A stretch of 64,000 bases of DNA, taken from positions 1 through 64,000 of the forward strand of contig JACQUC010000185.1 of NCBI GenBank assembly GCA_016210495.1. Direction: 5' to 3'. Position 1 is the first letter of the stretch, and each line of letters starts with the position of its first letter. The DNA is from Chloroflexota bacterium. GTDB lineage: Bacteria; Chloroflexota; FW602-bin22; JACPRP01. The position numbers and the translations under genes are program-made. The notes under the pieces were generated by a model. It saw nothing but the letters and a program-made list of their open reading frames with translations. It did not search any database and was not told where the DNA came from. Positions 27,801 through 35,966 of the stretch are shown here, piece after piece.

Positions 27801-30800
27801 GGTAGACGCCGTCGGCGCTGGTGTCTTTGCGCGTGGTCGTGATGGCGAAGCGCGGTGCCGCCTGCCCGGTGTTGCAGTAGTACTCGACCTCCAGCGTGGG
27901 CGTCGCCGGGGACTCGTCCCCGGGCCTCCTCACCTTGCTCAGCCGCTTGAAGGAATCGTACTCGTACCCTGTCGTCTGGTTGTTGATATCCACCACGCTG
28001 GCGATCCTGCCGGTGGCCGGGTCGTAGCTCCTGGTCTCCACCTGGCTCTTGGCATTGGTGATCGTGTACGGGAACGTGCGATAGGTCGACTCGTAGACGG
28101 CGTTCGTCTGGTTGCCACGGCCGTCCTGCTCTCTGGTCCTGTTGCCGAAGGCGTCGTGCCAGTAGTCGGTCCACGCGTTCTTCGCCTCGTCCCCAAGGTA
28201 CACCCTCTCGATGGCGATCAGGTCGCCCAGGGTCGGCGCCGACCCGTGCGCCCGCCGGTTGCCGCCGCCGTCCCGGTCGTAGTAGTACCGTGTGCGCGCT
28301 TTCTCGACCTCCTGGCCGCTCTCCTTGTTAAGCACGATCTCCTGCGACAACCGGTCCACGATCCATACCCCAACCGCCGGCTCCACGGCGTAGTCGTAGT
28401 GCTTGCGCCGCTCGTCGCCCGACACGTTGGGGTCGCCGTCCTCGTAGAAGTCGGTGACGTTGCCGTAGCTCGTCTCGTAGGCGTAGCGCACCCGCTTGAG
28501 CTGCCAGTCGAACATCTCCTGCACCTGCCGCAACTGGATGTGCTTCGCGTCGCCCACGCTGGCCACGTACTCCCATCCCTTGTCCGTCGAGCGCAGGATG
28601 CTGCGGTAGTAGACCTTCAGGTTGTAGATGCGCCCGAACCACTCACCCGTCGGCTGCCCGTAGCTGAAGCCGCCCCGCGCGAACACCCCGAACGCCACCC
28701 ACCCGGCCCCACCCACCACGTTCACCACCGCGTGCCCGCTGCTGGGGCCGAAAGCGTCCTTGGTCCAGACGTCGGGATGGTCGGTGTAGTCCATGGCCAG
28801 GATGACCTTGGCGTTGTCGTAGTTGGTCTCGTAGTCGAACTCGACCTTGGTGATGATCGTGTAGGATGGCGCGAAGTAGGCGTACCCGGCGTGGTCGTAC
28901 AGGTCGTAGCTGGTGCTCTGGATCAGCCCGATGCGCAGCTCGCCCGAGGTGCCGATGCTGAACTTGGCGGGGATGTAGTTCCAGCCGCCTCGCCCGTACC
29001 CCGCTGCGCTCATATCGCTGCCGTAGTTTTGGACGGCCTGAAATGCCTCGTCGTTCTTGAGCACCGACTCCCGGTACGTCCTGCCCCGCAGGAAGTTGCA
29101 GTCCGCCTGCGACTTGCCGTTGGCCCCGGCGTTGGTGTAGAACTTGCTGGCGTCCTGGATGCCCGTCGTATCCACGGCGATCACGTCGTCGTGGCCCCGA
29201 AACTCGCCCGATGAGGAGTCCCGCCAGGCCCACGTGTAGCTGAAGTCCCGCACCACGTCGGACGTCCCAGCCCCGCCGCTCTTTGTCTCCTTCGACACCC
29301 GGTAGCGGTGCTTCAGCCCCGACCAGTTCTGCGGCGTGTAGCGCTGATAGTTGTAAGTTATCGTGCCGCCCAGCAGGTAGTTGGTGACCGTCTTCAGGTG
29401 CAGCTTGCCGATGGTGTTGTCCTGGTACGCATTCGTGCCCTCGTAGTAGGCGAGCTTCACCGGCGGCAGGTAGTTGCCGGTGGTGAGGTTGCCGTAGACG
29501 GGCCCCACGGGGCACGTGCCATCCCCCTGGTAGACCTCCGTCAGCAGCAGCTTCACCTGGCCCTGCACCTGGTCCTCGGAGTTCGGCTTGTGCCAGTATG
29601 GCGTCTTACCGGTGTCGTAGATGAACACGTACTTGCGCACCAGCGCGTCGTTCAGCAGGACGTCGATGCTGTCCAGCTTCTTCTTGTAGTAGTACTGGTA
29701 CTCGCCCGAGCGCGTGACGTAGTCCGTCCGATCCACCAGGTTGAGCTTCACCTTGCGCTGCGGATTCAGCCCGTTGCCTGCGTTCCTGGTGTAGCGGATC
29801 TCCAGGGGATAGTAGGCCTGATCGTAGCCCCGGCCGTCGAGGGTGTCCGTCTGCTCCAGGTAATCTATCTCGACCGTATTGCCGTGCGGGTCCTTGATCG
29901 TGTCCAGTAGAAAGGCCCAGGCCACGTACTCGCCCTGGTTGAGTCCCGCCCACATCTCCGAGTTGCCGGTGTAGCCGAAGCGGTACTCCGTGCCGTTCTT
30001 GGTCCTGATGAGCCACCAGGTCCCCGTGCTGTTGTGCGCACCCGGGGAGTCCTGCCTGCGCCGGATCAGCCAGAACTGGTCGTCCTTGGTACGGTAGCGC
30101 CTGTCGTTGGGATCGCTGCCGTCCACCTCCACCAGCTCGTAGCTGCTGCCTTCGAGCATCAGGCGGTAGGAGTTATCGGCCCGGCGGAAGATCGCCCCCA
30201 GTTCCAGGCTCCAGCCCAGGCCCAGCCAGTGCGCCTGGATGGCGTTCTCGGCGTTGTCGCCGTTGGTGTTGCCGTCGGGCGCGATCTGCGCCCAGGTCTC
30301 GTTCATATCGTCGACGGCCTGGCTGGAATAGGTCAGGGTGATCTTCGGCGCCACGCCGTTGGTGCCCGGCGGGATGTCGATGGTGTAGCCGGCGGAGGCG
30401 GTGCCGGTGAACAGCGAGGTCTGGAACGATTCCAGGGTCTGCGGCGGCGTGGGTGACTGGGTATCGTCGCCCAGGCCGAAGCTGCTGAAGTGCCAGGTCT
30501 GCGCCCGCGCGACGTTGCGGGCGGCGTCGATATGCGTGGGTATGCGCCACCAGTGGCCCAGGCGCTGATCCCACACCGAGAGCACGAGGGGCCGCGTGCT
30601 GCTAATCCCGGTGATATCCACCTCGATGGTGACCGGCCGCCGCAACGATTCGACCTTGCGCGCGGTCTCCTTGCGCCCGTTGGGCGGTATAGGCTCGGTG
30701 GCCTCGACGTCGAAGACGAGGTATAGCCCCCGGAACGGCGAAGCGGGCAGGGTCGTGCGGACGTTCAGGTTGATCGAAAGTGGCTTGTTGCCGTCGGCCA

Positions 30801-30903
30801 CGCCCGCCGGGAAATCAAGTGATACCCGGCCGGATGCCACGCGCCCGCCCGTCGCGGGGTCTATCGTCCCGGTCGCACCACCTGGTGCGGACGTCCCTGA
30901 CAT
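24856..30903 (-). CDS. Giant RHS/YD-repeat protein with SpvB-like N-terminus and unique C-terminal tip
   Basis: A 2015-residue protein. The N-terminal 300 residues contain an SpvB/TcB-like section (TGTASAGYTIDIPPGTNGV...ITLTYSS). The middle holds dozens of YD repeats (TYDSMDRVASMTYPDG and the like) that should form a hollow shell. Near residues 1280-1400 an inserted module has YDIIELRSAVDVNRVAAGLS and HFNELKSAIQELL. The core ends at YVDPTGH near residue 1816, followed by an acidic linker and a roughly 195-residue tip. The tip (LSGLQGVPKYVGDYANVLTG, TFLGSYDVEVTVLSVD, FWQQNIEPLVNSIP, FFWNEPIRFK) is not recognised. The start is the ATG at 30903 after GAGGAGG; translation further upstream reads repeat DNA. 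Probably an exported polymorphic toxin. Confidence 0.88.
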   Translation of the reverse strand: MSGTSAPGGATGTIDPATGGRVASGRVSLDFPAGVADGNKPLSINLNVRTTLPASPFRGLYLVFDVEATEPIPPNGRKETARKVESLRRPVTIEVDITGISSTRPLVLSVWDQRLGHWWRIPTHIDAARNVARAQTWHFSSFGLGDDTQSPTPPQTLESFQTSLFTGTASAGYTIDIPPGTNGVAPKITLTYSSQAVDDMNETWAQIAPDGNTNGDNAENAIQAHWLGLGWSLELGAIFRRADNSYRLMLEGSSYELVEVDGSDPNDRRYRTKDDQFWLIRRRQDSPGAHNSTGTWWLIRTKNGTEYRFGYTGNSEMWAGLNQGEYVAWAFLLDTIKDPHGNTVEIDYLEQTDTLDGRGYDQAYYPLEIRYTRNAGNGLNPQRKVKLNLVDRTDYVTRSGEYQYYYKKKLDSIDVLLNDALVRKYVFIYDTGKTPYWHKPNSEDQVQGQVKLLLTEVYQGDGTCPVGPVYGNLTTGNYLPPVKLAYYEGTNAYQDNTIGKLHLKTVTNYLLGGTITYNYQRYTPQNWSGLKHRYRVSKETKSGGAGTSDVVRDFSYTWAWRDSSSGEFRGHDDVIAVDTTGIQDASKFYTNAGANGKSQADCNFLRGRTYRESVLKNDEAFQAVQNYGSDMSAAGYGRGGWNYIPAKFSIGTSGELRIGLIQSTSYDLYDHAGYAYFAPSYTIITKVEFDYETNYDNAKVILAMDYTDHPDVWTKDAFGPSSGHAVVNVVGGAGWVAFGVFARGGFSYGQPTGEWFGRIYNLKVYYRSILRSTDKGWEYVASVGDAKHIQLRQVQEMFDWQLKRVRYAYETSYGNVTDFYEDGDPNVSGDERRKHYDYAVEPAVGVWIVDRLSQEIVLNKESGQEVEKARTRYYYDRDGGGNRRAHGSAPTLGDLIAIERVYLGDEAKNAWTDYWHDAFGNRTREQDGRGNQTNAVYESTYRTFPYTITNAKSQVETRSYDPATGRIASVVDINNQTTGYEYDSFKRLSKVRRPGDESPATPTLEVEYYCNTGQAAPRFAITTTRKDTSADGVYRAKSWHDGLGRVVQSRAENAAGSNPLVVDTGFDSRGLKSSQSVPYVAGSSTWDYTSPDGTQPKTQYAYEGLRRTSQVTNPDSTARLCYYSGRTTSQVDERSHRRDLTNDPFDRLVQVKEYTGSHPGTLYATTDYSYDGLNNLMRIADNAGNITKMQYNPLSQRTKLHDPDRAGSNDPLVASYWWYFEYDLAGNLTKVTDAKGQVIELGYDELNRLVRKYYAMDWVSQITAGVSKPSVYDIIELRSAVDVNRVAAGLSLYAWSDPAIVAGTGVKVRAVHFNELKSAIQELLNAAGIGNPPNEPKEFSQGPIVAGTRVIKASDPNDLRSWLADYEGSDYAQTRRARANYAYDEYDGVNQYGKGRRTAMYDVSGRRYYRYDRRGRVVRDEQIVDGQSYVTQYTYDSMDRVASMTYPDGEVLTYTYGDHSKLTAIASSLGVNYLQSATYNQLLKPKVLSFPSGVQTTLSYYGNGLDTPGLPYGSLQRIYTVKAGLPLIQDLQHTYDNTANLTRWQDLAAAEDFTYEYDDLDRLTKKKNTGGADLETFGYNQIGNITNKNGLGYTYESPLRVHGVISHNGVSYGYDDNGNMVSAGSWAYSYDKENRMVKAVLSGVLKARFAYDADGRRGKRVDDYGTIHYVGGHYERNVGNGQDTAEKVTKYYYAALGAASRLIALRKNGVLYCVHSDHLGGSTRMTDASGNIVDSIGYTCYGETRFGGSNLQTDRKYTGQILDLSTGLYWYASRPYSPALGRFTQPDTIVPDLKNPQALNAYGYVLNNPLKYVDPTGHDDEEEEGNAEAEEPAVGNLTSAFDLGVQWLLGLGPSEQVFYAGDEMTELLRTHSYIDEVRATMAARVAQEEYGSYYGRYDLSGLQGVPKYVGDYANVLTGGRTGNLAVTFLGSYDVEVTVLSVDKEGGTAQISLHVSNESNLASATHPPVLGYTEFWQQNIEPLVNSIPSYLPWVFDRAPVSETTQHFFWNEPIRFK

Positions 30904-30930
30904 CTCTTCGTCCTCCTCGGCCTCTCCTTT

Positions 30931-31014
30931 GTCTTTCCGTGCTTTCCGTGTCTTCCGTGGTAGCGTCTCCACGAGCCGGGTAACCACGGAAAGCACGGAA
31001 CACACGGAATGTGG
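30931..31014. repeat. Inverted repeat of the TTCCGTG class in the RHS leader
   Basis: Repeated TTTCCGTGCTTTCCGTGTCT units face ACCACGGAAAGCACGGAAC units across about 20 bp. A one-sided relative, ACCTTCCGTGATTTCCGTG, occurs at about 61468-61500. It lies between the 75-aa gene and the RHS start, so a strong hairpin would form in the RHS mRNA leader. Confidence 0.6.
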
Positions 31015-31066
31015 AATCCGCATACTCGCCGCAGAGAATTGCCACGTCTTCACCCGGTTGGTTCCG

Positions 31067-31294
31067 TTACGCCTGTGCCGCGGTGAGGTCCTGCACGATG
31101 GCGTCCAGTAGCGCGGCGGCCGAGGTCCTGCGCTGGCTACTGAGGCCGGCGGTGATCTCCTCGTACTTCGCCTGCACCACCTGCGTCCCCGACTTCAACT
31201 GGTACTCGGCGTAGATGCGAAGCTGCCCGCTGGAATCCTTGTTCAGCCGCACCTCTGTGACCTTGATATTGTCGATAGTAATCGTCCTTGGCAT
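31067..31294 (-). CDS. 75-residue protein of unknown function in the RHS operon
   Basis: The protein begins MPRTITIDNIKVTEVRLNKD and is a small predicted alpha/beta protein (LRIYAEYQLKSGTQVVQAKY). The ATG at 31294 follows a GGGAGGGG ribosome site. It sits between the fibre-like gene and RHS on the same strand. It may assist RHS folding or loading, but nothing in the sequence proves this. Confidence 0.6.
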   Translation of the reverse strand: MPRTITIDNIKVTEVRLNKDSSGQLRIYAEYQLKSGTQVVQAKYEEITAGLSSQRRTSAAALLDAIVQDLTAAQA

Positions 31295-31382
31295 CGCCCC
31301 CTCCCTTCTGCTTCAATCTTACCTTCCCTCCTCCTCGACCCTATGCCCTCAACCCTCCACGCTCAACCCTCAACCCTCTGGC

Positions 31383-32803
31383 CTATTGTGCGTACAAGCA
31401 CTGGGTCGCCACCCCGGACGCGTTGACGGCGAGACTGCTGTTCATCCATAGCTCGCCATCTACGCGGGCATTGCCGGCGACGTGCAATCTCTGCCCTGGT
31501 GCGGTCGTGCCGATACCCACGCTGGCCCCTGCAACGGTTAGGATGTCGCCGTTGCCCGTTGCCAACTGAACCGCCCCCCAACCTTTGACGCGAATTCCTG
31601 CCGAACCATACCATTCGCTGAGTTCGATCTTATAGTGGGGATCGGCAGGCGCGATAAAGTAGAGCGGGCCATTGATGTGCACGTCTCCCGCAACCTGCAG
31701 CTTGGCGTCCGGGCTATTCGTTCCGATACCCACGTTGCCGTTGCTTCCCAGAATTGCCAGCGCGTACTGGCCATTGTAGAACTTGAAGTCCTTGCCATTG
31801 CTCGCCTGAAAAATGGCCGCGTTGTTCCCCTGGTTCATGCCCATAAGCAGGAAGGGGCTGCCGGGCATCCCAGTGTGTGTCACCTGAATCAGCGGTTCGC
31901 TGGCACCGCTGACCTCCAGCACTTGGCTCGGGCTAGGCGTGCCGATCCCAACTTTGCCACCAGCCACGACTAGAGTGTCCGCCGAATAGCCTGAGTTGAG
32001 AAACAGTTTCTTGGAGTTGTCCTCGGTCCTTAGGACCAAATCTCCAGCCGCAGCGCCGGGGGAATATTGGCCGGGCCCTGCAGCAATCGCCAATCTCCCC
32101 TCTGATGTAGTGCGGCCAATCGCAATTGCCGTGTTGGCCGCATCGGAGCCGCTCAAGGCCCTGATGGCGGTCGCATTGGCGCTCACTACTTCCAGTTTGT
32201 AGCCCGGGCTCGTCGTGCCGATGCCGACTTTGCCATCGTTCTTGATGACCATCCTGGTCTGGGCGGCGGTCGAGCCATCCGGGGTCGTGTTAAAGACCAA
32301 ACGTCCAGGGGTCGAAGAGCTGCTTGCCGTCCCATCCACATAGGCGAGAATGCCGGCATTGGAATAGTAGGCCCAGCCGCTGTAGCTATCCCAGGTAATG
32401 GCGCCGATGCGGTCATTGTTGGGAGGAGCGGTTTTGGCGGCGATCGTTCCCCTGGCTTTCCTAAACCTCTCGTGATGTCGTCATCAGCCCCATTGGAAAC
32501 AGTTTCGCAATACATCTCCTTCCAGTTGTTCTCGTTGAGAACGTGAATCAAAGGATTGTTATTGTTGGCTGTATCGAGGAGCTGGAGACGAGCCCCAGGG
32601 TTGCTTGTCCCGATCCCCACGTTGCCGCTCGTCGTGCAAAGGTAGGCGTTACCTGTCACGGTCAGATTATCGAAGTTCCCATCGGCCGCCAGCGCGGGCT
32701 TTGGCGGCACCACCATCTGGCTTGCGCCGGCCCCCGCTAGGGCAAGGCCACACACCTTCAGGAACTCGCGATGCGACAGCCCTTTCGCCCAGGTTGTGCT
32801 CAT
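31383..32803 (-). pseudogene. Fibre/collar-like VGIGT-repeat protein, broken by one frameshift
   Basis: The N-terminal part (from the ATG at 32803, behind GGAGG) has a Tat-like leader, SHREFLKVCGLALAGAGASQ, ending in PALAADG. Then come GNVGIGTSNPGARLQL repeats. The C-terminal part has GKVGIGTTSPGYKLEV, GNVGIGTNSPDAKLQV and ASVGIGTTAPGQRLHV, characteristic of tail-spike-like or surface fibre proteins. The two halves are in different frames. At about 32465-32470 a one-base change makes the frame leave ...DDDITR. In the other frame it continues FRKARGTIAAKTAPPNNDRIG directly. Either a real mutation or an assembly error. Confidence 0.75.
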
Positions 32804-32842
32804 AGCATCCTCCATGTTCGTGATGTTCCTGCGCCCGGGAAC

Positions 32843-33088
32843 TCAATCGGGCGCTTCAGCCTCTTCTGCCGCCTGCGGCTGATCCAGCACCAGGTAGAAC
32901 CGCGCGTCGTCCTCGAAGGCCCGGATATCGCTGATGTGCGGCACGTAGATTCGGAGCGCGCTGATCAGGTCTTTCTTTCTGACGACCACGCCGCTGATGT
33001 TGAGGGGGGCCAGGGGCACGGCTTTGCCCTCGGGCTCCGGGGCTGCCAGGCCGTTAGTGGGCGGCGCCTTCAGCTTGATCTTAGGCAC
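32843..33088 (-). CDS. 81-residue protein of unknown function at the head of the RHS operon
   Basis: The protein reads from a GTG at 33088 behind GGAGGTGA: MPKIKLKAPPTNGLAAPEPE, then APLNISGVVVRKKDLISALRIY, and ends LDQPQAAEEAEAPD. It has a proline/alanine-rich beginning and an acidic tail. It is 39 nt upstream of the fibre-like gene. No family is recognised. Confidence 0.55.
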   Translation of the reverse strand: MPKIKLKAPPTNGLAAPEPEGKAVPLAPLNISGVVVRKKDLISALRIYVPHISDIRAFEDDARFYLVLDQPQAAEEAEAPD

Positions 33089-33594
33089 GGTGTCACCTCC
33101 GGGTACTGTGGTGGTTGCGTACGGGCGGAGCGCAAGCACGGGCATGCGCGAAGCATCGGAACGCAAGCGGGGAAGATACCTTTAGCGCGTTGCGGGGGGG
33201 GGCAGGGCAGGCAGACTCCAGACCTTCGCGAAGTAGTTGGATAGATGGCCCCTCATCCCTGAGCCTCCTGCTGGTGGCACAAGCGAACGATACGGACGAC
33301 GGCACGGCCGGAGACACGGCGGCATAGTGGGCAAGAGGTCTCGCGGACATAGGCGCTGGCGACGCGCAGGCTACCGCATCGGGCTGCGGGATAGCGTAAC
33401 CTCGCCATCCGGCTGCAATCCTACCACAAGTAAAGCGGCGTGTCAAGGGTTTTTCGCCTGCCTGCGAGGATTTCCGTTTCAGCCTGGCACAACGCGCCAC
33501 GTCGGGGCACTGTGCCCGCTCTAGGGGCACCAGTCGAGTGAAGCGCCCAGACACAGCTACGCAGCGCGATATGCCGAAGGTGCTGTAGGCCGCA
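33089..33594. other. 506-bp gap without a convincing gene
   Basis: A run of nine G occurs near 33190-33198. The longest frames here have atypical composition and no ribosome site. The gap should hold the promoter of the RHS operon (reading left) and the 3' end of the DUF4097 gene. I see no hairpin that clearly acts as a terminator. Confidence 0.5.
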
Positions 33595-34884
33595 CTACCG
33601 CCACCACGGCTCGCCGACTTCGATTTCGATGTCTCCGGAGGAGGTGGCCAGCGTCACGGTGGCGCGACCGCCGTTGGCGGTGCCTTGCACGTGCGTTGCG
33701 GATCGTACGCTTGCCTCGAGAGGTATCTGGTCGTTGACTGTGATGGCTCCGGACTCGGTGCTGGCGTCCAGGCGGATTGAGCTCTCTCTGGCGATGAACA
33801 CGGAAATCGCCCCCGAGGTCGTGAGGATGCTGTGCTCACCGCCGTCGGGCAGTTGCCCGGCGTACAGCACGGGGTTGGCGCCGGCGACGACGCGAAGCCA
33901 CGTCGGGGTCACTCGACGCACGTTCACCTTGCCGCCCTGGGTCTTCAGATCCAGACCACCCTGCACTTCCTGAAGCTCCAGGTCACCGCTGGTGGTCGCG
34001 ACCCGCAGGGTACCCGCCTGGGCCCGCGCGATCGACACTTTCTTGTCGCTTCCCTGTATCGTAAACGTACCGTCGGCGGTCGCCTCGGACACCTTAGTGG
34101 TGCCGTCTTTGACGTCGGCATCGATGTTGCGCGCGTGCAGCCGTTGCAGCGTTACGTTTCCCGAGGTAGACTTGACAAGGACATCGCCGCCGATTTCGGC
34201 ATCCTTTACGGTCACCTCGGCGGTGGTGGCGATGGTCAGCGAAGGCCCCGACGCCTTCTCGACGGACACCTGCGCCGTCTTGGACTCGAATTTCATTTCG
34301 CCGCTGGCCCCGCTGACGCGGATACTGCCGGCTTCCGACTTGATCGAAATGCCGCCCCGGATGTTGGTCAGTCCGGCGTTCAACCTGGTCCCCACGATGC
34401 TGATACCTTGCTTGATGCCGTCGATACGGATCGATCCGGTGGCGCCGGTTACTCTGACACCCACTTCCTCTTGAACCACGAGATGGTAGTCGACGTGGCC
34501 GGATGCGGGTGCGGAGCGGCTGAGCCAGCTCCCACCGGATGAGGCACGCCTGGTGATGACGATGGTGTCGCCCTTGCGCTCAATGTCGACGGCGGTGTTG
34601 CCAAGGTTACGCTTGGCTTCATCCCAATCGGCGCCCCGCGCCCGTTTGATGGCGGAAAGCGCAATGTGTCCGGGCTTGCCCGTCGTGATCGACAGGTCGC
34701 CGTCCACGTTGCGGAAGTCGAGCGTAGCGCCGCCCGATAATTCGAACTCCTGCTCGATTGTTTCATTGGTCTCGACGAGACCTTTTTCCTCCTGGGCCGG
34801 CGCGCCGCTGCCGCCGACGAGCCCCCATCCGGCATAGAGCGCCAAGCTGATCACCATCACAACTGCGACGAACAGTTTGAACAC
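33595..34884 (-). CDS. DUF4097-type beta-helical surface or envelope protein
   Basis: A 429-residue protein with a single N-terminal membrane anchor (FKLFVAVVMVISLALYAGWG). The long repetitive beta region reads like DUF4097 or adhesin-type solenoids (GDLSITTGKPGHIALSAI, SGASGEMKFESKTAQVSVEK, TTSGDLELQEVQGGLDLKTQ, TSSGDIEIEVGEPW). The GTG at 34884, behind GAGGGGAGGTGA, is preferred to the GTG 15 codons upstream. It probably faces outward from the membrane. Function unknown; such proteins are often linked to envelope sensing. It stands alone, divergent from the reductase gene at 35066. Confidence 0.72.
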   Translation of the reverse strand: MFKLFVAVVMVISLALYAGWGLVGGSGAPAQEEKGLVETNETIEQEFELSGGATLDFRNVDGDLSITTGKPGHIALSAIKRARGADWDEAKRNLGNTAVDIERKGDTIVITRRASSGGSWLSRSAPASGHVDYHLVVQEEVGVRVTGATGSIRIDGIKQGISIVGTRLNAGLTNIRGGISIKSEAGSIRVSGASGEMKFESKTAQVSVEKASGPSLTIATTAEVTVKDAEIGGDVLVKSTSGNVTLQRLHARNIDADVKDGTTKVSEATADGTFTIQGSDKKVSIARAQAGTLRVATTSGDLELQEVQGGLDLKTQGGKVNVRRVTPTWLRVVAGANPVLYAGQLPDGGEHSILTTSGAISVFIARESSIRLDASTESGAITVNDQIPLEASVRSATHVQGTANGGRATVTLATSSGDIEIEVGEPWWR

Positions 34885-35065
34885 GGGGATCACCTCCCCT
34901 CGAGAGTTGACCGATAAGCTCTTGGCCACTATTGCGACCTGGGCAAATAGTGTGCCAACGGACGGCGTCGTGGGTTGACAGTCGCACCCGCTTGTGGTTT
35001 CATAGTGTCACGGGGCGACAACCTGCCGGTGCGAAGTCGCCTGTGAAACGGAGTCCGAAGCTACC

Positions 35066-35872
35066 ATGCGACACCAGCCGCTATTCGTCATACCGACCGA
35101 TCGATCGACCATAGATGGCCTCTACGACGAATTGGAGTTTCCCGAGCCGCCGCCCGGTCGACCCTACGTCGCTATGAACATGGTGTCGACCATAGACGGG
35201 AAGGTTACCATAGGCGGACGCTCGTTCCCCGTCGGCAGCGCCGTGGACCATGGCCTGATGCGCAAGATTCGCGCGGCAGTGGACATGGTGATCGTGGGAG
35301 CGGGAACGTTGAGGAATGAGGACGTGAACTTTAGCCTTCCGGCCGCATTACAGGAGCGGCGTCTACTGCGCGGCCTCGGTCCCCACCCTCTGGCCGCGGT
35401 GATAAGCGCCTCCGCCGAGCTGCCGCTCCAGCGAAAGTTCTTTCAGTCGGCCGATTTCGAGTCCATCGTCTTCACCAGCGAGCGCGCCGACCGGGCACGG
35501 ATTCGTGCGCTCGAGAGCTACGCGAGGGTGATCGTCGTGGGCCAGAAGGACGTGGACCTGAACAGACTTATGTCCATATTGGTCGACGATCTCGGCGTCA
35601 AGCGCCTGCTGGTGGAAGGGGGACCGACTTTGAACTTCTCCTTCGTCGACGCGGGTTACGCCGACGAGCTTTTTTGGACGGTGGCGCCCAAGATCGTGGG
35701 CGGTCGTGAGCTGACTATGGTTGAAGGAAAGGGCCTCGATCCAGGTAGGGTCGCGAAGCTGAAGCTGCTGTCGGCTTTTGCTTACAACGAGGAGCTGTAT
35801 CTGAGGTATAGGTTCGTAAGCACGAAAATACGTGAACCGCAAAGAACGCAGAGAGCGCAAAGGAAAGTATAG
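35066..35872 (+). CDS. RibD C-terminal-domain (dihydrofolate-reductase-like) reductase
   Basis: A 268-residue protein with the RibD_C fold markers: PYVAMNMVSTIDGKVTIGG, the SAVDHGLMRKIRAAVDMVIVG segment, GAGTLRNED, and LLVEGGPTLNFSFVDAGYADEL. It lacks the deaminase half of RibD, so it is a stand-alone pyrimidine or dihydrofolate-type NADPH reductase; no other riboflavin gene is nearby. The last 13 residues (IREPQRTQRAQRKV) are translated from a GCAAAG-type intergenic repeat, so the gene has captured repeat DNA as its C-terminus. Confidence 0.82.
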   Translation: MRHQPLFVIPTDRSTIDGLYDELEFPEPPPGRPYVAMNMVSTIDGKVTIGGRSFPVGSAVDHGLMRKIRAAVDMVIVGAGTLRNEDVNFSLPAALQERRLLRGLGPHPLAAVISASAELPLQRKFFQSADFESIVFTSERADRARIRALESYARVIVVGQKDVDLNRLMSILVDDLGVKRLLVEGGPTLNFSFVDAGYADELFWTVAPKIVGGRELTMVEGKGLDPGRVAKLKLLSAFAYNEELYLRYRFVSTKIREPQRTQRAQRKV

Positions 35873-35914
35873 AAAATCTTTGCGTCCTTTGCGGCCTTTG
35901 CGGTGGGTATCCCC
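35837..35914. repeat. GCAAAG-class inverted repeat overlapping a gene end
   Basis: CCGCAAAGAACGCAGAGAGC and CAAAG face CTTTGCGTCCTTTGCGGCCT TTGCGG across an AT-rich centre. Its left arm encodes the tail of the RibD-like protein. Same family as 12905-12974. Confidence 0.65.
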
Positions 35915-35966
35915 GGGTTTTCGTCCCTGGTGGCGCTCTGCCAAGGGCATGGAAAACCAAAAGGCG

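Noticed and set aside
27430..29214. A 594-codon open frame on the plus strand across the RHS gene
   Set aside because: It is the mirror of the high-GC RHS coding strand; the composition is dominated by Val, Arg, Leu and Gly without any domain pattern, and the minus-strand RHS is certain.
33093..33554. A 153-codon minus-strand frame in the gap after the DUF4097 gene
   Set aside because: Cys/Arg/Ser-rich sequence without a family signal or ribosome site; the gap is better left as non-coding.
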